A stretch of 36,986 nt of DNA from Gammaproteobacteria bacterium (lineage in GTDB: Bacteria > Pseudomonadota > Gammaproteobacteria > S012-40). A program made the translations under genes and the position numbers. Shown in pieces: positions 27,235-36,133 of the stretch (positions within the stretch are counted from its first letter, which is position 1; every line of letters starts with the position of its first letter). The DNA is taken from positions 1 to 36,986 of the forward strand of contig CAKKRP010000119.1 of NCBI GenBank assembly GCA_919902765.1. Direction: 5' to 3'. Below the pieces are notes generated by a model. It was not told where the DNA came from and did not search any database. It was given only the letters and a program-made list of their open reading frames with translations.

Positions 27235-30200
27235 ATGTCAACACACTCAAACTTTGTCACTCGTTCACTCACTCACTTTTCAGTAAGCCTCGTATTAATT
27301 TTCGCTGCACCGCTGGCCACCGCTGGAAATGTTGACCTTTTCACTGGCGCCACGCAATTGTCGATTCCCATTGTGGCGCCCGCAGGCACCAATGGCGCGG
27401 GACCAACGTTGTCATTTAGTTACAATAATTTAGGGGGCGATGGTTGGCTCACGCCGGGGTGGGGTTTGACGGGCCTGTCGGTTATAGAGCGCAGGGGCCG
27501 GAATTACGGAAATAGCATCACGTACACTGCCGAAGATACGGTGACATTGGACGGCAAAAAACTCGTACAAATGAGCTATGACACTAGCGGTTTCTTCGTG
27601 TATGAAACTAGGCCAGTTACCAATGCGATGAGAATTCGGTTTTACGATAAGCAGAATCGGTGGGAGCTCACCGACACCAATGGCACGAAATATTATTATG
27701 GTCAGGCCGAGAATACGCGCCACAGTAATAAAGATCCAGCAGAGGTGTTTGCGTGGATGTTGGACAAAGTAGAGTATGCCAATGGTATGTTTTGGACGAT
27801 ATCCTATCACCATTTGCCGGCATGGCCTTGGGGTGTTGAACCGAGTCCTTCCGGTGGTGGAATGTACCCTAAGCAAATTGTCTACAGCCAAGGTCCGGCC
27901 TTGGTATGCACCCCAGTCAATTTGAGCTATTGTCGAACGGTGGATTTCATCTATACCAGCCGACATTATGTAACCGGATTTGTTGGGTTTGATATTCCCA
28001 ATACCAGTTATACTGGGCAATTTCATGTGTACAGCGAAGTGTTGAGCAAGATAGAAATAAGAATGGGGTTGAGTTTAGTGCGCAGATACGATGTGGGCTA
28101 CACAGGGCGTGCGCAGACTAAACGTGGCGCCGCAAAGGTTTTGGAGTTAACTTCGATAACTGAATTTGGAGCAGATGGCGTTACCGCGCTTCCGCCGACG
28201 ACCTTTCAGTACCATACTGATTCCGACGTCAATGCCACGGGTACCAATCTAAATTCGACTTCTTTAAGTGGCGCGCCGGTTGCGATGTATGTTCCCGACA
28301 CGAATGCACCGCATGGCAATTATTTGGGAATAGGTGGGGCTTTTGTCTCATGCCAAGGTGCGCCTCCTAGAACGACGTGTTCTAATCCAATGCCCGATCG
28401 GTTATGTACGAGCGTTGTGGATATTAATAGCGATGGGTTGCCTGATATCGTGGTAGGAAATATCGGTGCATCGAGCCTGTCGCCTAGGCAATGGTATTAC
28501 TATCCTAATATAGGCGCAGGGGGATATGGGCCGGTCGTTTATATTAAACATCCTCCAAAGTCGCTCCCCAACCTCTGTGATAGAACAGGCGAATACAGAA
28601 CTATGGTTATAAAGAATACGAGTGGGTCGCAAAAAAAGAACCTTAGTTTATTAGCTAGAGCAAGTTACGAGGCTTATACAAATGTTATTCATCCAGGGAT
28701 TCGAGATGGGTTGGACTTTGGTGATCAGTATGGTTTGCAAGAGGTTGTTAGTCCAGTAAGTCATGTTGAATTAATGGACATGGATGGCGACGGACGCATT
28801 GATATTTTGATGGATTTCGATCCGGAAAATACCAAGGCCTGGACTTGGTGGCGAAACACAACAAACGAGGCGAATAATGGCTGTGCGACTGACGAATTGT
28901 GTTTCGCCGACAGGCAACTTGTAAAAATAATAGGCCAAGATGGTCCGACAGGATATTTTGACAACCCTGGTATTCGTTTTGTCGATATGGACGGTGATGG
29001 ACTAATCGATTGGGTGAAGCTTTACCCATCAGCGGGTTTTTCTGCGGACGCGTTAGGTACTCCGAGTGGCTCCTATAACCTTATTTGGTGGCCCAATGCG
29101 GGCTTTGATAAAAGTAGCGGAAAGCTTTTGTTTAAACCCGGGGTCGGAATTGAAAATATAAATTTTGGGGTGGACATTGCCACAGTAATGAAAAACATAC
29201 GGCTAATGGACGTGACGGGCGATGGGCTGCCAGAGATCGTCTTCCTGCGCCAATATAGGAGTAGTTCGGTTGCTACTATGCAGGAGATTTTCTTCGCGCG
29301 GAACATGGGGGGGAAGGGCTTCGCTTCAGACAACTTATTTCTGGGCTGCAGAAGTTGCAAAATTTATTTCTCTACCTACGATGCGCCACTTGATACCGCA
29401 GGAAGTGGGGTTTTGCAGGAATATCATCGCTTTGTGGATATGAATGGCGATGGTACCCTAGATTTGTTGGAAGGTGTGGCGAATCGTTATCGATATTGGC
29501 CGCTCATTAAAACGGATGGTAATGGAAGCATGTTTTTTGGACCCGTGGTGGATATGAGCGGTTCACCTACGGGAGATTTGCGGCTGTCCCAAATGATGGT
29601 TGCGACAGACTTTGATGGCAATGGATTTATCGATTTTTTAGATGCATTGCCTGGCAATTTTTATAGTCGTAGTTTTGACTATAGCAGTAGCCACACATTT
29701 TTAGAATCCCTCAAAGAGCCTCTAGGAGGTAATAGGTCGTATAGTTATTCCCGCTTGCGTTCTGGGAACGTCGTGCGTTGGGTCACATCCTACGAGAGAG
29801 AAGATAATGGGCTTGGGTATGTTGGTTATCAATATAATGAATCGCGATATACATATAGCGGCGCATTACAGGCCTACTACCCGACCAGAGAGTTTCGTGG
29901 CTTTGGTAAAGTGAATTCAGTCGATTCCAGCGGCTTAAATACCGATACATATTTTTATCAGGATAGTGCCCAAAAAGGGTTGGTGAAACGTATCGACAAG
30001 AAGAACAGCACCGGTGATTTATTTTCTACCGCCAATTTCGCATACGATAATCTTAATCTACTATATTCGGAACAGTATGATACCTATGATGGGGGGATCA
30101 ACAATAAGTTCTTGAAGAATGTCTATGATCGGGACCGCTACGGTAATATTTCGTGGTTGACTACAACAGGTACGGACACTAAAAAGAGCCAAGTCTACAC

Positions 30201-33200
30201 ACAGTATCTGTCGAATGGAAGCAACTATATTGTGAATAAACCGTATGTCACCCAAGTCTATCATTATGTCGACAGCGTTACAAAAATTAAAACCAGCGAA
30301 ACCACTTTCGACTATGATGGGCAGGCCAATGGTATCGCCCCTGTCAAGGGAAACCTCACGCGCGAGACGCATTGGTTGAGTGGTGGAGTGAATCCATACA
30401 CTGAGTACAAATATGACAGTTTCGGCAATCGAGTGGGTGTCATTGATCCTAAACTTAATAAGTGCTCAACAACGGGTTATACCTCGTACACGACCTATGA
30501 TCCGTATTATTTCACTTACCCAGTGAGTGTTAGCAATGCGGCATGTCAAACGACGCGTATGAATTATTGGGGAATCAACACCAGTTTGTCAGTATACAGT
30601 ATGCCAGGTTCGTATTCGTTCCCTGGGGCGCTCGCGCAAACGATAGATGCCAATGCAGCGTCTACTGACAACTATGTGGATATTTTTGGGCGACCCATCG
30701 CCATGATATCACCACTCGACACCCCTGTGACGCCTACGTTCGTCTGGGACTATAGTTTTTCAGGTAGTGCACCAAATACAATTTTGGAAACTCGAGAGGG
30801 GATGAGAAAATATACCGAAACAGATGGCTTCGGGCGTACTATTCGGGAAGGTAAATCTACTGAGAATTATTATAATTGGTTACTACAGGATACCTTTTAC
30901 AACAGTGCCGGGCTGATTGCGTCGGTGAGTGTCCCCTTTTTTTCAAAGGACACCCAAACATCGTGGGGTACCGTGGCGACAAAATATGACGTATTGGGAA
31001 GACCAACGCGCATCACCAATCCCGACGGCACATTTACAACAAATGTCTACACACCTTGGGTAGTCGCTACTTCAGACGAAAACGGCAACACCACCACGCG
31101 CAATTACGACGCTAAAAATCGCCTCGTTAGCGTGCAAGAACCCACGTTGGACGTGACGACCTACGAGTACGACCTCTACGACGCCAATGGAAACAACACG
31201 CACAAGATCACCGATGCCGCAGGCAGGGCCAATGTGACGGTCTATGACACCTTGGGCCGCAAAACCAGCGATCTTAACGGCGATATCCGTTCAGCGTATA
31301 AATTCACCTATGACGCCAATGGCAATGTCAAAACTCAAACGGACAGTAAAAACCAGCAAATTGAATTTTTTTACGATAAACTGAATCGCGTTTATCAGAA
31401 AAATTATCCAAACTATCCCGCCAACGGCTATGTACAGTATCTCTATGACGATGCCACCCCTGGCACCTATCGCCTCGGTCGGCTATCGCGTGTCAATGAC
31501 ATGAGCGGCCAAACCACATTTACTTACGATGCGCGCGGCCGTCAATCGCAAGTGGATAAGACGATTCGTTCCGATAATACGAATTATACCTATACCACTA
31601 AGAGCACCTACGATAGTTTGGACAGGGTTGTGGATCTGACCTACCCCGACAACGAGGTGGTGCATCACACCTATACCCCGCAGGGCTTGAGCAAACTGAG
31701 CTCCACGACCTACGGCATCGACTACCTGACCAATGTCACCTACAACGCGCAAAATAACTTGGTTACGCAGAGTTTTGGCAACGGTAGAGTCACGACCTAT
31801 GATTATTACGACAACACGAGCAAGGGGCCAACGAGTTTCAGGTTGCGCAACATTGGCACGCCAGGCCTGTCAACGTTACCGGCCCTGCAGAACCTCACGT
31901 TTGGTTACGACAATGTAGGCAACATCACCAGCACGACAGATACGATCAAGGCGAATACCGCGAGCTACACCTATGACAGTCTAAACCGGTTGGATGTGGC
32001 CACTAGCGCCGCAACACCGACATTTTTAAACGACCATTCCTATAATAACGTAGGGAGCATGCTCACCGGCGTGGCGGGGCGCAACTACCAATATGAATCG
32101 CGCGGCGTGTGGAGCCCCCAGCACGCGCCGGACTACGACAGTGCATATTCTTACCGTTACGATGACAACGGCAACATGACCGCCAAGATCAACGGCAGCG
32201 GTGCCAACGTGCGCGCGATAACGTGGGATTTCGACAATCGCCTAGTGCGCGTGGTGGACGATGCCAATGTGGAATTGGGCAATTATAACTATGACTATCT
32301 AGGAAAACGAGTCAGAAAGTATGAGGGCGCAAGAACGACGAAGGTGCCGTTCAAACATTATCGAACCGTGAGCGGCGTGCCGACCAAATATTATTTTGCG
32401 AACGGAAAGCGTATCGCCGAACGTAATGGCAGTAACGTGTATTATTATCATTCTGACCACCTGGGGTCATCGAACATCGTCACGGACAGCACGGGTGCCG
32501 AGGTGAAATCGACGTTGTTCTACCCGTTCGGCGCGACACGCACGGAAACGGGATCAAAGACCCTCGCGCACAAATTCACCGATCAGGAATACGATCCGGG
32601 CACGGGGTTGTATTATTACGGCGCGCGGTATTACGACACGCGGTTGATGCGATTTGTGTCGGCGGATAGTTTGGTGCAAGATGTCACCGACCCGCAGAGT
32701 TTTAATCGGTTTGCGTATGTGCGGAATAATCCGTTGAAGTATGTTGATCCGACGGGGAATTACAAGGTGGCTAACGGCACCGATACCAATAATTTATTTA
32801 TGCCAGTAATGCGTCCGGTACTTTTGAGCATAGACAATGCAGTGCAATACAATACAAAAGATTCAGAGGCGACTATCACATGGGGAAACAATGGATGGCA
32901 CTCAGTGTTTCAAGGGACGCCATGGAATAACTGGGGGCAGTCCAAGCATAACTTTGGTTTGGGTACCGATGTACGTGTAAAAATGTATGACGATCAAACC
33001 ATTCAAAATATTGCATCGATATTGAGATGGGAATTGAATGGATCTGATACCAGTAATTACCCGTATTTAGTATTACCTGAAATCGACATTTTGCCTCAAA
33101 GAGGCACCCCGTTAGACAATACGCACCTTCATATCCAATACCAGGCTCCCGTTAATTATAACTATGAAGTGTATGACTTTGAAGGTGATGAATTTTATGC

Positions 33201-33207
33201 ATATTGA
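27235..33207 (+). CDS. Sec-exported SpvB/TcdB/Rhs-repeat protein with metallopeptidase-like tip (candidate polymorphic toxin)
   Basis: The 1990-residue protein starts with a Sec signal peptide (hydrophobic VSLVLIFAAPLATA, cleavage near residue 30). An SpvB-like domain follows (QLSIPIVAPAG, GLSFSYN-type motifs, GWGLTGLSVIERRG). Six Asp/Gly-rich FG-GAP/VCBS-like calcium-binding repeats lie between residues ~396 and 800, e.g. DMDGDGRIDIL. A TcdB/YD-repeat region runs to ~1615, then the Rhs-associated core to ~1843, ending in PLKYVDPTGNY. The last 147 residues are a different tip with WHS at 1889, SKHNFGLGTD (H1905, D1912), E1949 and HLH (H1964, H1966). That H-x6-D ... H-x-H order resembles the Hedgehog/DD-peptidase zinc family. 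There is no PAAR or other type VI trunk. Known relatives wrap a toxin in the YD-repeat shell; peptidoglycan cleavage here is inferred. The 3' end overlaps the next gene by 11 bases. Confidence 0.85.
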   Translation: MSTHSNFVTRSLTHFSVSLVLIFAAPLATAGNVDLFTGATQLSIPIVAPAGTNGAGPTLSFSYNNLGGDGWLTPGWGLTGLSVIERRGRNYGNSITYTAEDTVTLDGKKLVQMSYDTSGFFVYETRPVTNAMRIRFYDKQNRWELTDTNGTKYYYGQAENTRHSNKDPAEVFAWMLDKVEYANGMFWTISYHHLPAWPWGVEPSPSGGGMYPKQIVYSQGPALVCTPVNLSYCRTVDFIYTSRHYVTGFVGFDIPNTSYTGQFHVYSEVLSKIEIRMGLSLVRRYDVGYTGRAQTKRGAAKVLELTSITEFGADGVTALPPTTFQYHTDSDVNATGTNLNSTSLSGAPVAMYVPDTNAPHGNYLGIGGAFVSCQGAPPRTTCSNPMPDRLCTSVVDINSDGLPDIVVGNIGASSLSPRQWYYYPNIGAGGYGPVVYIKHPPKSLPNLCDRTGEYRTMVIKNTSGSQKKNLSLLARASYEAYTNVIHPGIRDGLDFGDQYGLQEVVSPVSHVELMDMDGDGRIDILMDFDPENTKAWTWWRNTTNEANNGCATDELCFADRQLVKIIGQDGPTGYFDNPGIRFVDMDGDGLIDWVKLYPSAGFSADALGTPSGSYNLIWWPNAGFDKSSGKLLFKPGVGIENINFGVDIATVMKNIRLMDVTGDGLPEIVFLRQYRSSSVATMQEIFFARNMGGKGFASDNLFLGCRSCKIYFSTYDAPLDTAGSGVLQEYHRFVDMNGDGTLDLLEGVANRYRYWPLIKTDGNGSMFFGPVVDMSGSPTGDLRLSQMMVATDFDGNGFIDFLDALPGNFYSRSFDYSSSHTFLESLKEPLGGNRSYSYSRLRSGNVVRWVTSYEREDNGLGYVGYQYNESRYTYSGALQAYYPTREFRGFGKVNSVDSSGLNTDTYFYQDSAQKGLVKRIDKKNSTGDLFSTANFAYDNLNLLYSEQYDTYDGGINNKFLKNVYDRDRYGNISWLTTTGTDTKKSQVYTQYLSNGSNYIVNKPYVTQVYHYVDSVTKIKTSETTFDYDGQANGIAPVKGNLTRETHWLSGGVNPYTEYKYDSFGNRVGVIDPKLNKCSTTGYTSYTTYDPYYFTYPVSVSNAACQTTRMNYWGINTSLSVYSMPGSYSFPGALAQTIDANAASTDNYVDIFGRPIAMISPLDTPVTPTFVWDYSFSGSAPNTILETREGMRKYTETDGFGRTIREGKSTENYYNWLLQDTFYNSAGLIASVSVPFFSKDTQTSWGTVATKYDVLGRPTRITNPDGTFTTNVYTPWVVATSDENGNTTTRNYDAKNRLVSVQEPTLDVTTYEYDLYDANGNNTHKITDAAGRANVTVYDTLGRKTSDLNGDIRSAYKFTYDANGNVKTQTDSKNQQIEFFYDKLNRVYQKNYPNYPANGYVQYLYDDATPGTYRLGRLSRVNDMSGQTTFTYDARGRQSQVDKTIRSDNTNYTYTTKSTYDSLDRVVDLTYPDNEVVHHTYTPQGLSKLSSTTYGIDYLTNVTYNAQNNLVTQSFGNGRVTTYDYYDNTSKGPTSFRLRNIGTPGLSTLPALQNLTFGYDNVGNITSTTDTIKANTASYTYDSLNRLDVATSAATPTFLNDHSYNNVGSMLTGVAGRNYQYESRGVWSPQHAPDYDSAYSYRYDDNGNMTAKINGSGANVRAITWDFDNRLVRVVDDANVELGNYNYDYLGKRVRKYEGARTTKVPFKHYRTVSGVPTKYYFANGKRIAERNGSNVYYYHSDHLGSSNIVTDSTGAEVKSTLFYPFGATRTETGSKTLAHKFTDQEYDPGTGLYYYGARYYDTRLMRFVSADSLVQDVTDPQSFNRFAYVRNNPLKYVDPTGNYKVANGTDTNNLFMPVMRPVLLSIDNAVQYNTKDSEATITWGNNGWHSVFQGTPWNNWGQSKHNFGLGTDVRVKMYDDQTIQNIASILRWELNGSDTSNYPYLVLPEIDILPQRGTPLDNTHLHIQYQAPVNYNYEVYDFEGDEFYAY
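32641..32765 (+). repeat. Rhs core-end repeat, copy 1
   Basis: These 125 bases, encoding the end of the Rhs core up to DPTGNY, recur at 35487-35611 with three mismatches. The preceding 60 bases match at only 49 of 60 positions, and similarity ends abruptly on the tip side. This is the pattern of a recombination or gene-conversion tract at the tip junction. Confidence 0.9.
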
Positions 33208-34021
33208 ATGCAAAAATGTTAGTTTGTTAAATGCCCGATATTGGTTTATATTCATTGTTTGTGGATGTAATACGTTTTGGTCTATGTCGGGTTTTGCGCA
33301 GGGAATAGCGGACAAAGAACCCTACGGAATCATTGCATACGTGAAAAATAACTACATTGAATCAACCAAAAAAGTAATGGATGGAAATGGAGAAGTCAAG
33401 AATCGCTTAAAGTACCTTGGTTCTGGATTGACAAAAAAATATTGTATTGCCGATCACGTTGGGCCTGACGAATTTGAAAGTTATATGTCCTTTGATGGAT
33501 TGTTGTATCAAGTTAAAACTGATCGGAATGATGATGTTTCTGCAATTGAAAGGGCATCTTGTAACGATGAAAACATCTCAGGTGAAATTGCTCAAAAGAG
33601 TCAAGAGAAGTGGGTGCGGGAGTTTGAAAGGGAGTTGTTTGTTGAGCAATCATCTGTATTCAAGGCATTTGGCGGTGTAAAAATATGGAATTTCGCAATT
33701 CGAAGATCAGACTTGAAACTACAAAATGTAATGGATGAGTTAAGCAAAGTAACGCTCAATCTTGATAAAATTCCGCTAACAGTGGGTGGAGGCCTATTGA
33801 TAGAGTTCAAGAATAGTAAGTACTTGGTGTCGCCACCAGATTTCTACTCAACAAAAACAGATGCGCCGTACTCCATTGGTGTCGTTGACATAGTGCGATT
33901 TAAGGGAGGGGACTATTTAGTAATTGACATTCGTCATTATGACGATGCGGAATTGGAAATCTACAAATTTGATGGTGGAAATTTAATGTCTGTCGGTGGG
34001 GTTGGATATCGAAACCATTGA
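33197..34021 (+). CDS. Exported candidate immunity protein, copy 1
   Basis: I know no named family for this 274-residue protein. It begins with a hydrophobic export signal (WFIFIVCGCNTFWSMSGFAQG) and should lie in the periplasm. I start at the ATG at 33197 because GAAGGTGA (33181-33188) stands eight bases upstream; an earlier ATG at 33164 is possible. The start overlaps the Rhs toxin stop by 11 bases, as is common for immunity genes. It is clearly homologous to the 36134 protein: shared features are an early YV..NY block, KKYC and RASC cysteines, SFDGLLYQV, and the C-terminal DIVRFKGGDYLVI ... GVGY. The paired cysteines fit disulfide formation in the periplasm. The gene is AT-rich compared with the housekeeping block. 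Function as inhibitor of the neighbouring tip is inferred from position, export and pairing. Confidence 0.7.
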   Translation: MHIECKNVSLLNARYWFIFIVCGCNTFWSMSGFAQGIADKEPYGIIAYVKNNYIESTKKVMDGNGEVKNRLKYLGSGLTKKYCIADHVGPDEFESYMSFDGLLYQVKTDRNDDVSAIERASCNDENISGEIAQKSQEKWVREFERELFVEQSSVFKAFGGVKIWNFAIRRSDLKLQNVMDELSKVTLNLDKIPLTVGGGLLIEFKNSKYLVSPPDFYSTKTDAPYSIGVVDIVRFKGGDYLVIDIRHYDDAELEIYKFDGGNLMSVGGVGYRNH

Positions 34022-34025
34022 GCCC

Positions 34026-34057
34026 GGTAGGTTGGGCTGACGTAGGAAGCTCAACAT
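34026..34057 (+). repeat. REP-like dispersed palindrome
   Basis: GTTGGGCT (34031-34038) pairs with AGCTCAAC (34048-34055) with one G-T wobble, inside the phrase GGTAGGTTGGGCT...AACATG. I recognise this as similar to intergenic GTAGGTTGGGCT/AGCCCAACA palindromes repeated in many bacterial genomes. It sits just after the first immunity candidate and may also act as a weak mRNA 3' structure. Confidence 0.55.
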
Positions 34058-34143
34058 GATCTGTGAAAGGTTGCTGGGATATTGAATTGCGGATGACGGA
34101 GTCAAATGCAATCAGCAACAAGTGTTTGGCGCGGCGCACGCTA

Positions 34144-34857
34144 ATGTTGACTTTTAGAGAATTGACATTAGGACTCCTAATCCTTAGGGGCGGATGGTGG
34201 GGCAGGCTAGCAAAATTCAGATTGAGTGGAATGGCATTCGCACTTTGTGCGAGTGTTGGAACAAGTTCGTGTGCGGTGTTGAATTTTCCGCATAGGCCTG
34301 AGCTAGACTTAGTTAAGGTGGAGGCAATACTGCCTCCCTTCACCCAATATAATTCTCCCTTGTTAACGTGGTATGGCGAGTCAGGCCAGCCGTTGTTGAT
34401 GGTGACCGTAAAGGCGACGAGGAATTTATTGCGACTCGGTGCAACACACTCGCTTCACATAGGTGTAGATGTATCAGGGTGTCCATTTAAGCCGCGTCCT
34501 GGACTAAGGCATGACCCTACAATATATGTGCAGGATATTGAGGCAAATCGATTTGTGTTGGACGCAAGAAAAACAAAAGAGACAGACATAAAGATTGATG
34601 CGTATAATCCGCCTGCGGAAGACGCAACATACAAGATATTTATTTTACCGAAATACGATTCTAGGCTATATCCAGTTAGAGGAGACGCGCAAGGCCCCAT
34701 TGTCATTGTTTACGATCTGTTTACAAGCCCAATGGATATTTGTATGCAAATTGTCGGCTACAGTATGTTAGCGTATGGTTTTGAGTCGAATATACTCACA
34801 GTGTCAAAAGAGCAGATCATAAAGGTGTTGCAGCAATCTCAATCCACCCACTCGTGA
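34144..34857 (+). CDS. Unrecognised exported or lipoprotein-like protein
   Basis: I do not recognise this ~237-residue protein. After the candidate ATG it has a hydrophobic stretch and then RLAKFRLSGMAFALCASVGTSSC, which reads like a signal peptide ending in a cysteine; the bases of a good lipobox are not met (T-S-S-C), so lipidation is uncertain. The mature part is mostly short beta-prone segments (VEAILPPFTQYNS, PLLMVTVKATRNLL, HIGVDVSGCPF, YKIFILPKYDSRLY), with no catalytic motif seen. The start is not settled: no clear Shine-Dalgarno stands before 34144, 34093, 34231 or the GTG at 34063. It lies between two toxin-immunity-like pairs, flanked by related GGTAGGTT sequences, and shows no visible similarity to the immunity candidates. 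It may be cargo, or the remains of another cassette. Confidence 0.45.
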   Translation: MLTFRELTLGLLILRGGWWGRLAKFRLSGMAFALCASVGTSSCAVLNFPHRPELDLVKVEAILPPFTQYNSPLLTWYGESGQPLLMVTVKATRNLLRLGATHSLHIGVDVSGCPFKPRPGLRHDPTIYVQDIEANRFVLDARKTKETDIKIDAYNPPAEDATYKIFILPKYDSRLYPVRGDAQGPIVIVYDLFTSPMDICMQIVGYSMLAYGFESNILTVSKEQIIKVLQQSQSTHS

Positions 34858-36095
34858 GAGCAAATCGCCTGGTAGGTTTTAGGGGCTCAGCCAGGCAGGT
34901 ACCGGCGTGGCAGGTTGGGGATTACCAATATCAATCACGCGGGGGATGGAGCCCGGTACATGCGCCAGATTACGACGGTGCTTACACCTATCGTTACGAC
35001 GACAACGGCAACATGACCGCCAAAATCAACGGCAGCGGCGCCAACGTCCGCGCCATGACCTGGGATTTCGACAACCGCCTCACAAAAGTGTGGGATGACG
35101 ATGGTATTTTGTTGGGAAGTTACGCCTACGACTACAGCGGAAAGCGCGTGAAGAAAATCGAAGGTTCCACCACGACATTTGTCCCGTTCAAACATTACCG
35201 CACGGTCAACGGCGCGGCGACCAAGTATTATTATGCCAACGGGCAGCGCGTGGCCGAGCGTACGGGTGCCGCAAGTACAAATGTGTTTTACTACCATGCC
35301 GATCACCTGGGTTCCGCCAACACCGTTAGCGACAGCGCGGGATCGGAGGTCAAGGCGATGTTGTACTTCCCCTTCGGCGCGACCCGCACCGAAACGGGGA
35401 GCAAAGGCATCGCGCATAAATACACCGGCCAGGAATTCGATGCGGGCACCGGCATGTATTACTACGGCGCACGGTATTACGACGTGCGGTTGATGCGCTT
35501 TGTGTCGGCGGATAGTTTGGTGCAAGATGTCACCGATCCGCAGAGTTTTAATCGGTTTGCGTATGTGCGGAATAATCCGTTGAAATATGTTGATCCGACG
35601 GGGAATTACAAAGTTAAAACAGGTCCAAATGGAGCGGATATAAGTACATTATATATGCCAGCAATGGGCCAAGTGTTGGACGTAATTGACCAGGCAGTAT
35701 TCTTTAATTCACGCTATATGGAAGCAACAATAACCTCGGGGAATGATGGAGTTCATGGAGGAAATGGTACGTTTGCAGGATTCGGGTATTCAAATCACTA
35801 CTTTGATTTGGCAATAGATATTAGAGCGAACAACATATCGGTTGGCCAAGCGTACGCTGTTCAAGATACGCTGAGGAGTATGCTGCCATCCGATCAGTAC
35901 TATGTTGCAGTGGAAGGTTCAAATAGCGCTAACAATAGGCACATTCATATTGAATTTCAGGGTACCACAAATCGCACAATAGTGCCCTTGGATGACGTGT
36001 TCGGTATTGAGCAAATGGTTTCATCGTGGTCGAATTTTACGAGTTCTATTGACATGCAATTGCCGCCATCGAATTTGGTAGAGATGTACCCTTAA
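34854..36095 (+). CDS. 5'-truncated Rhs core with a second metallopeptidase-like tip (orphan cassette)
   Basis: The 413-residue frame lacks the signal peptide, SpvB, calcium-repeat and most YD-repeat parts of the upstream gene. Matching to that gene begins at ACCGGCGTGGC (34901 versus 32065) and shifts frame by one base within the first ~30, so this is a fragment rather than a full gene. From residue ~22 it follows the Rhs core closely (YRYDDNGNMTAKINGSG, YYHADHLGSANTV, FVSADSLVQDVTDPQSF) to PTGNY at residue 252. Its 161-residue tip differs from copy 1 but is homologous: MEATITSGNDGVH (H301), SNHYFDLAIDI (H315, D322), E354, and HIH (H363, H365). This again suits a Hedgehog/DD-peptidase-like zinc site. 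The only start visible is a GTG overlapping the previous stop with no Shine-Dalgarno, so it may be silent until recombined into the full-length gene. Confidence 0.75.
   Translation: MRANRLVGFRGSARQVPAWQVGDYQYQSRGGWSPVHAPDYDGAYTYRYDDNGNMTAKINGSGANVRAMTWDFDNRLTKVWDDDGILLGSYAYDYSGKRVKKIEGSTTTFVPFKHYRTVNGAATKYYYANGQRVAERTGAASTNVFYYHADHLGSANTVSDSAGSEVKAMLYFPFGATRTETGSKGIAHKYTGQEFDAGTGMYYYGARYYDVRLMRFVSADSLVQDVTDPQSFNRFAYVRNNPLKYVDPTGNYKVKTGPNGADISTLYMPAMGQVLDVIDQAVFFNSRYMEATITSGNDGVHGGNGTFAGFGYSNHYFDLAIDIRANNISVGQAYAVQDTLRSMLPSDQYYVAVEGSNSANNRHIHIEFQGTTNRTIVPLDDVFGIEQMVSSWSNFTSSIDMQLPPSNLVEMYP
34867..34896 (+). repeat. Inverted repeat at the 5' edge of the truncated Rhs copy
   Basis: GCCTGG (34867-34872) and CCAGGC (34891-34896) are separated by 18 bases. 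GGTAGGTT within it (34871-34878) echoes the same octamer at 34026-34033 on the other side of the unrecognised gene. Rhs homology begins five bases later at 34901, so this may mark an old insertion or recombination boundary. Confidence 0.4.
35487..35611 (+). repeat. Rhs core-end repeat, copy 2
   Basis: Second copy of the 125-base tract at 32641-32765, differing at three positions (32652, 32691 and 32739 in copy 1). The sequences part immediately after, where the two tips begin. Confidence 0.9.
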
Positions 36096-36133
36096 ATATT
36101 GGGATGCTATTTGGTCGATAGGAAGATCGTACG

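Noticed and set aside
33197..33310. Possible lipobox (VCGC) in the first immunity candidate
   Set aside because: Cysteine at -2 is atypical, and the second family member has no lipobox, so an ordinary Sec signal is more likely.
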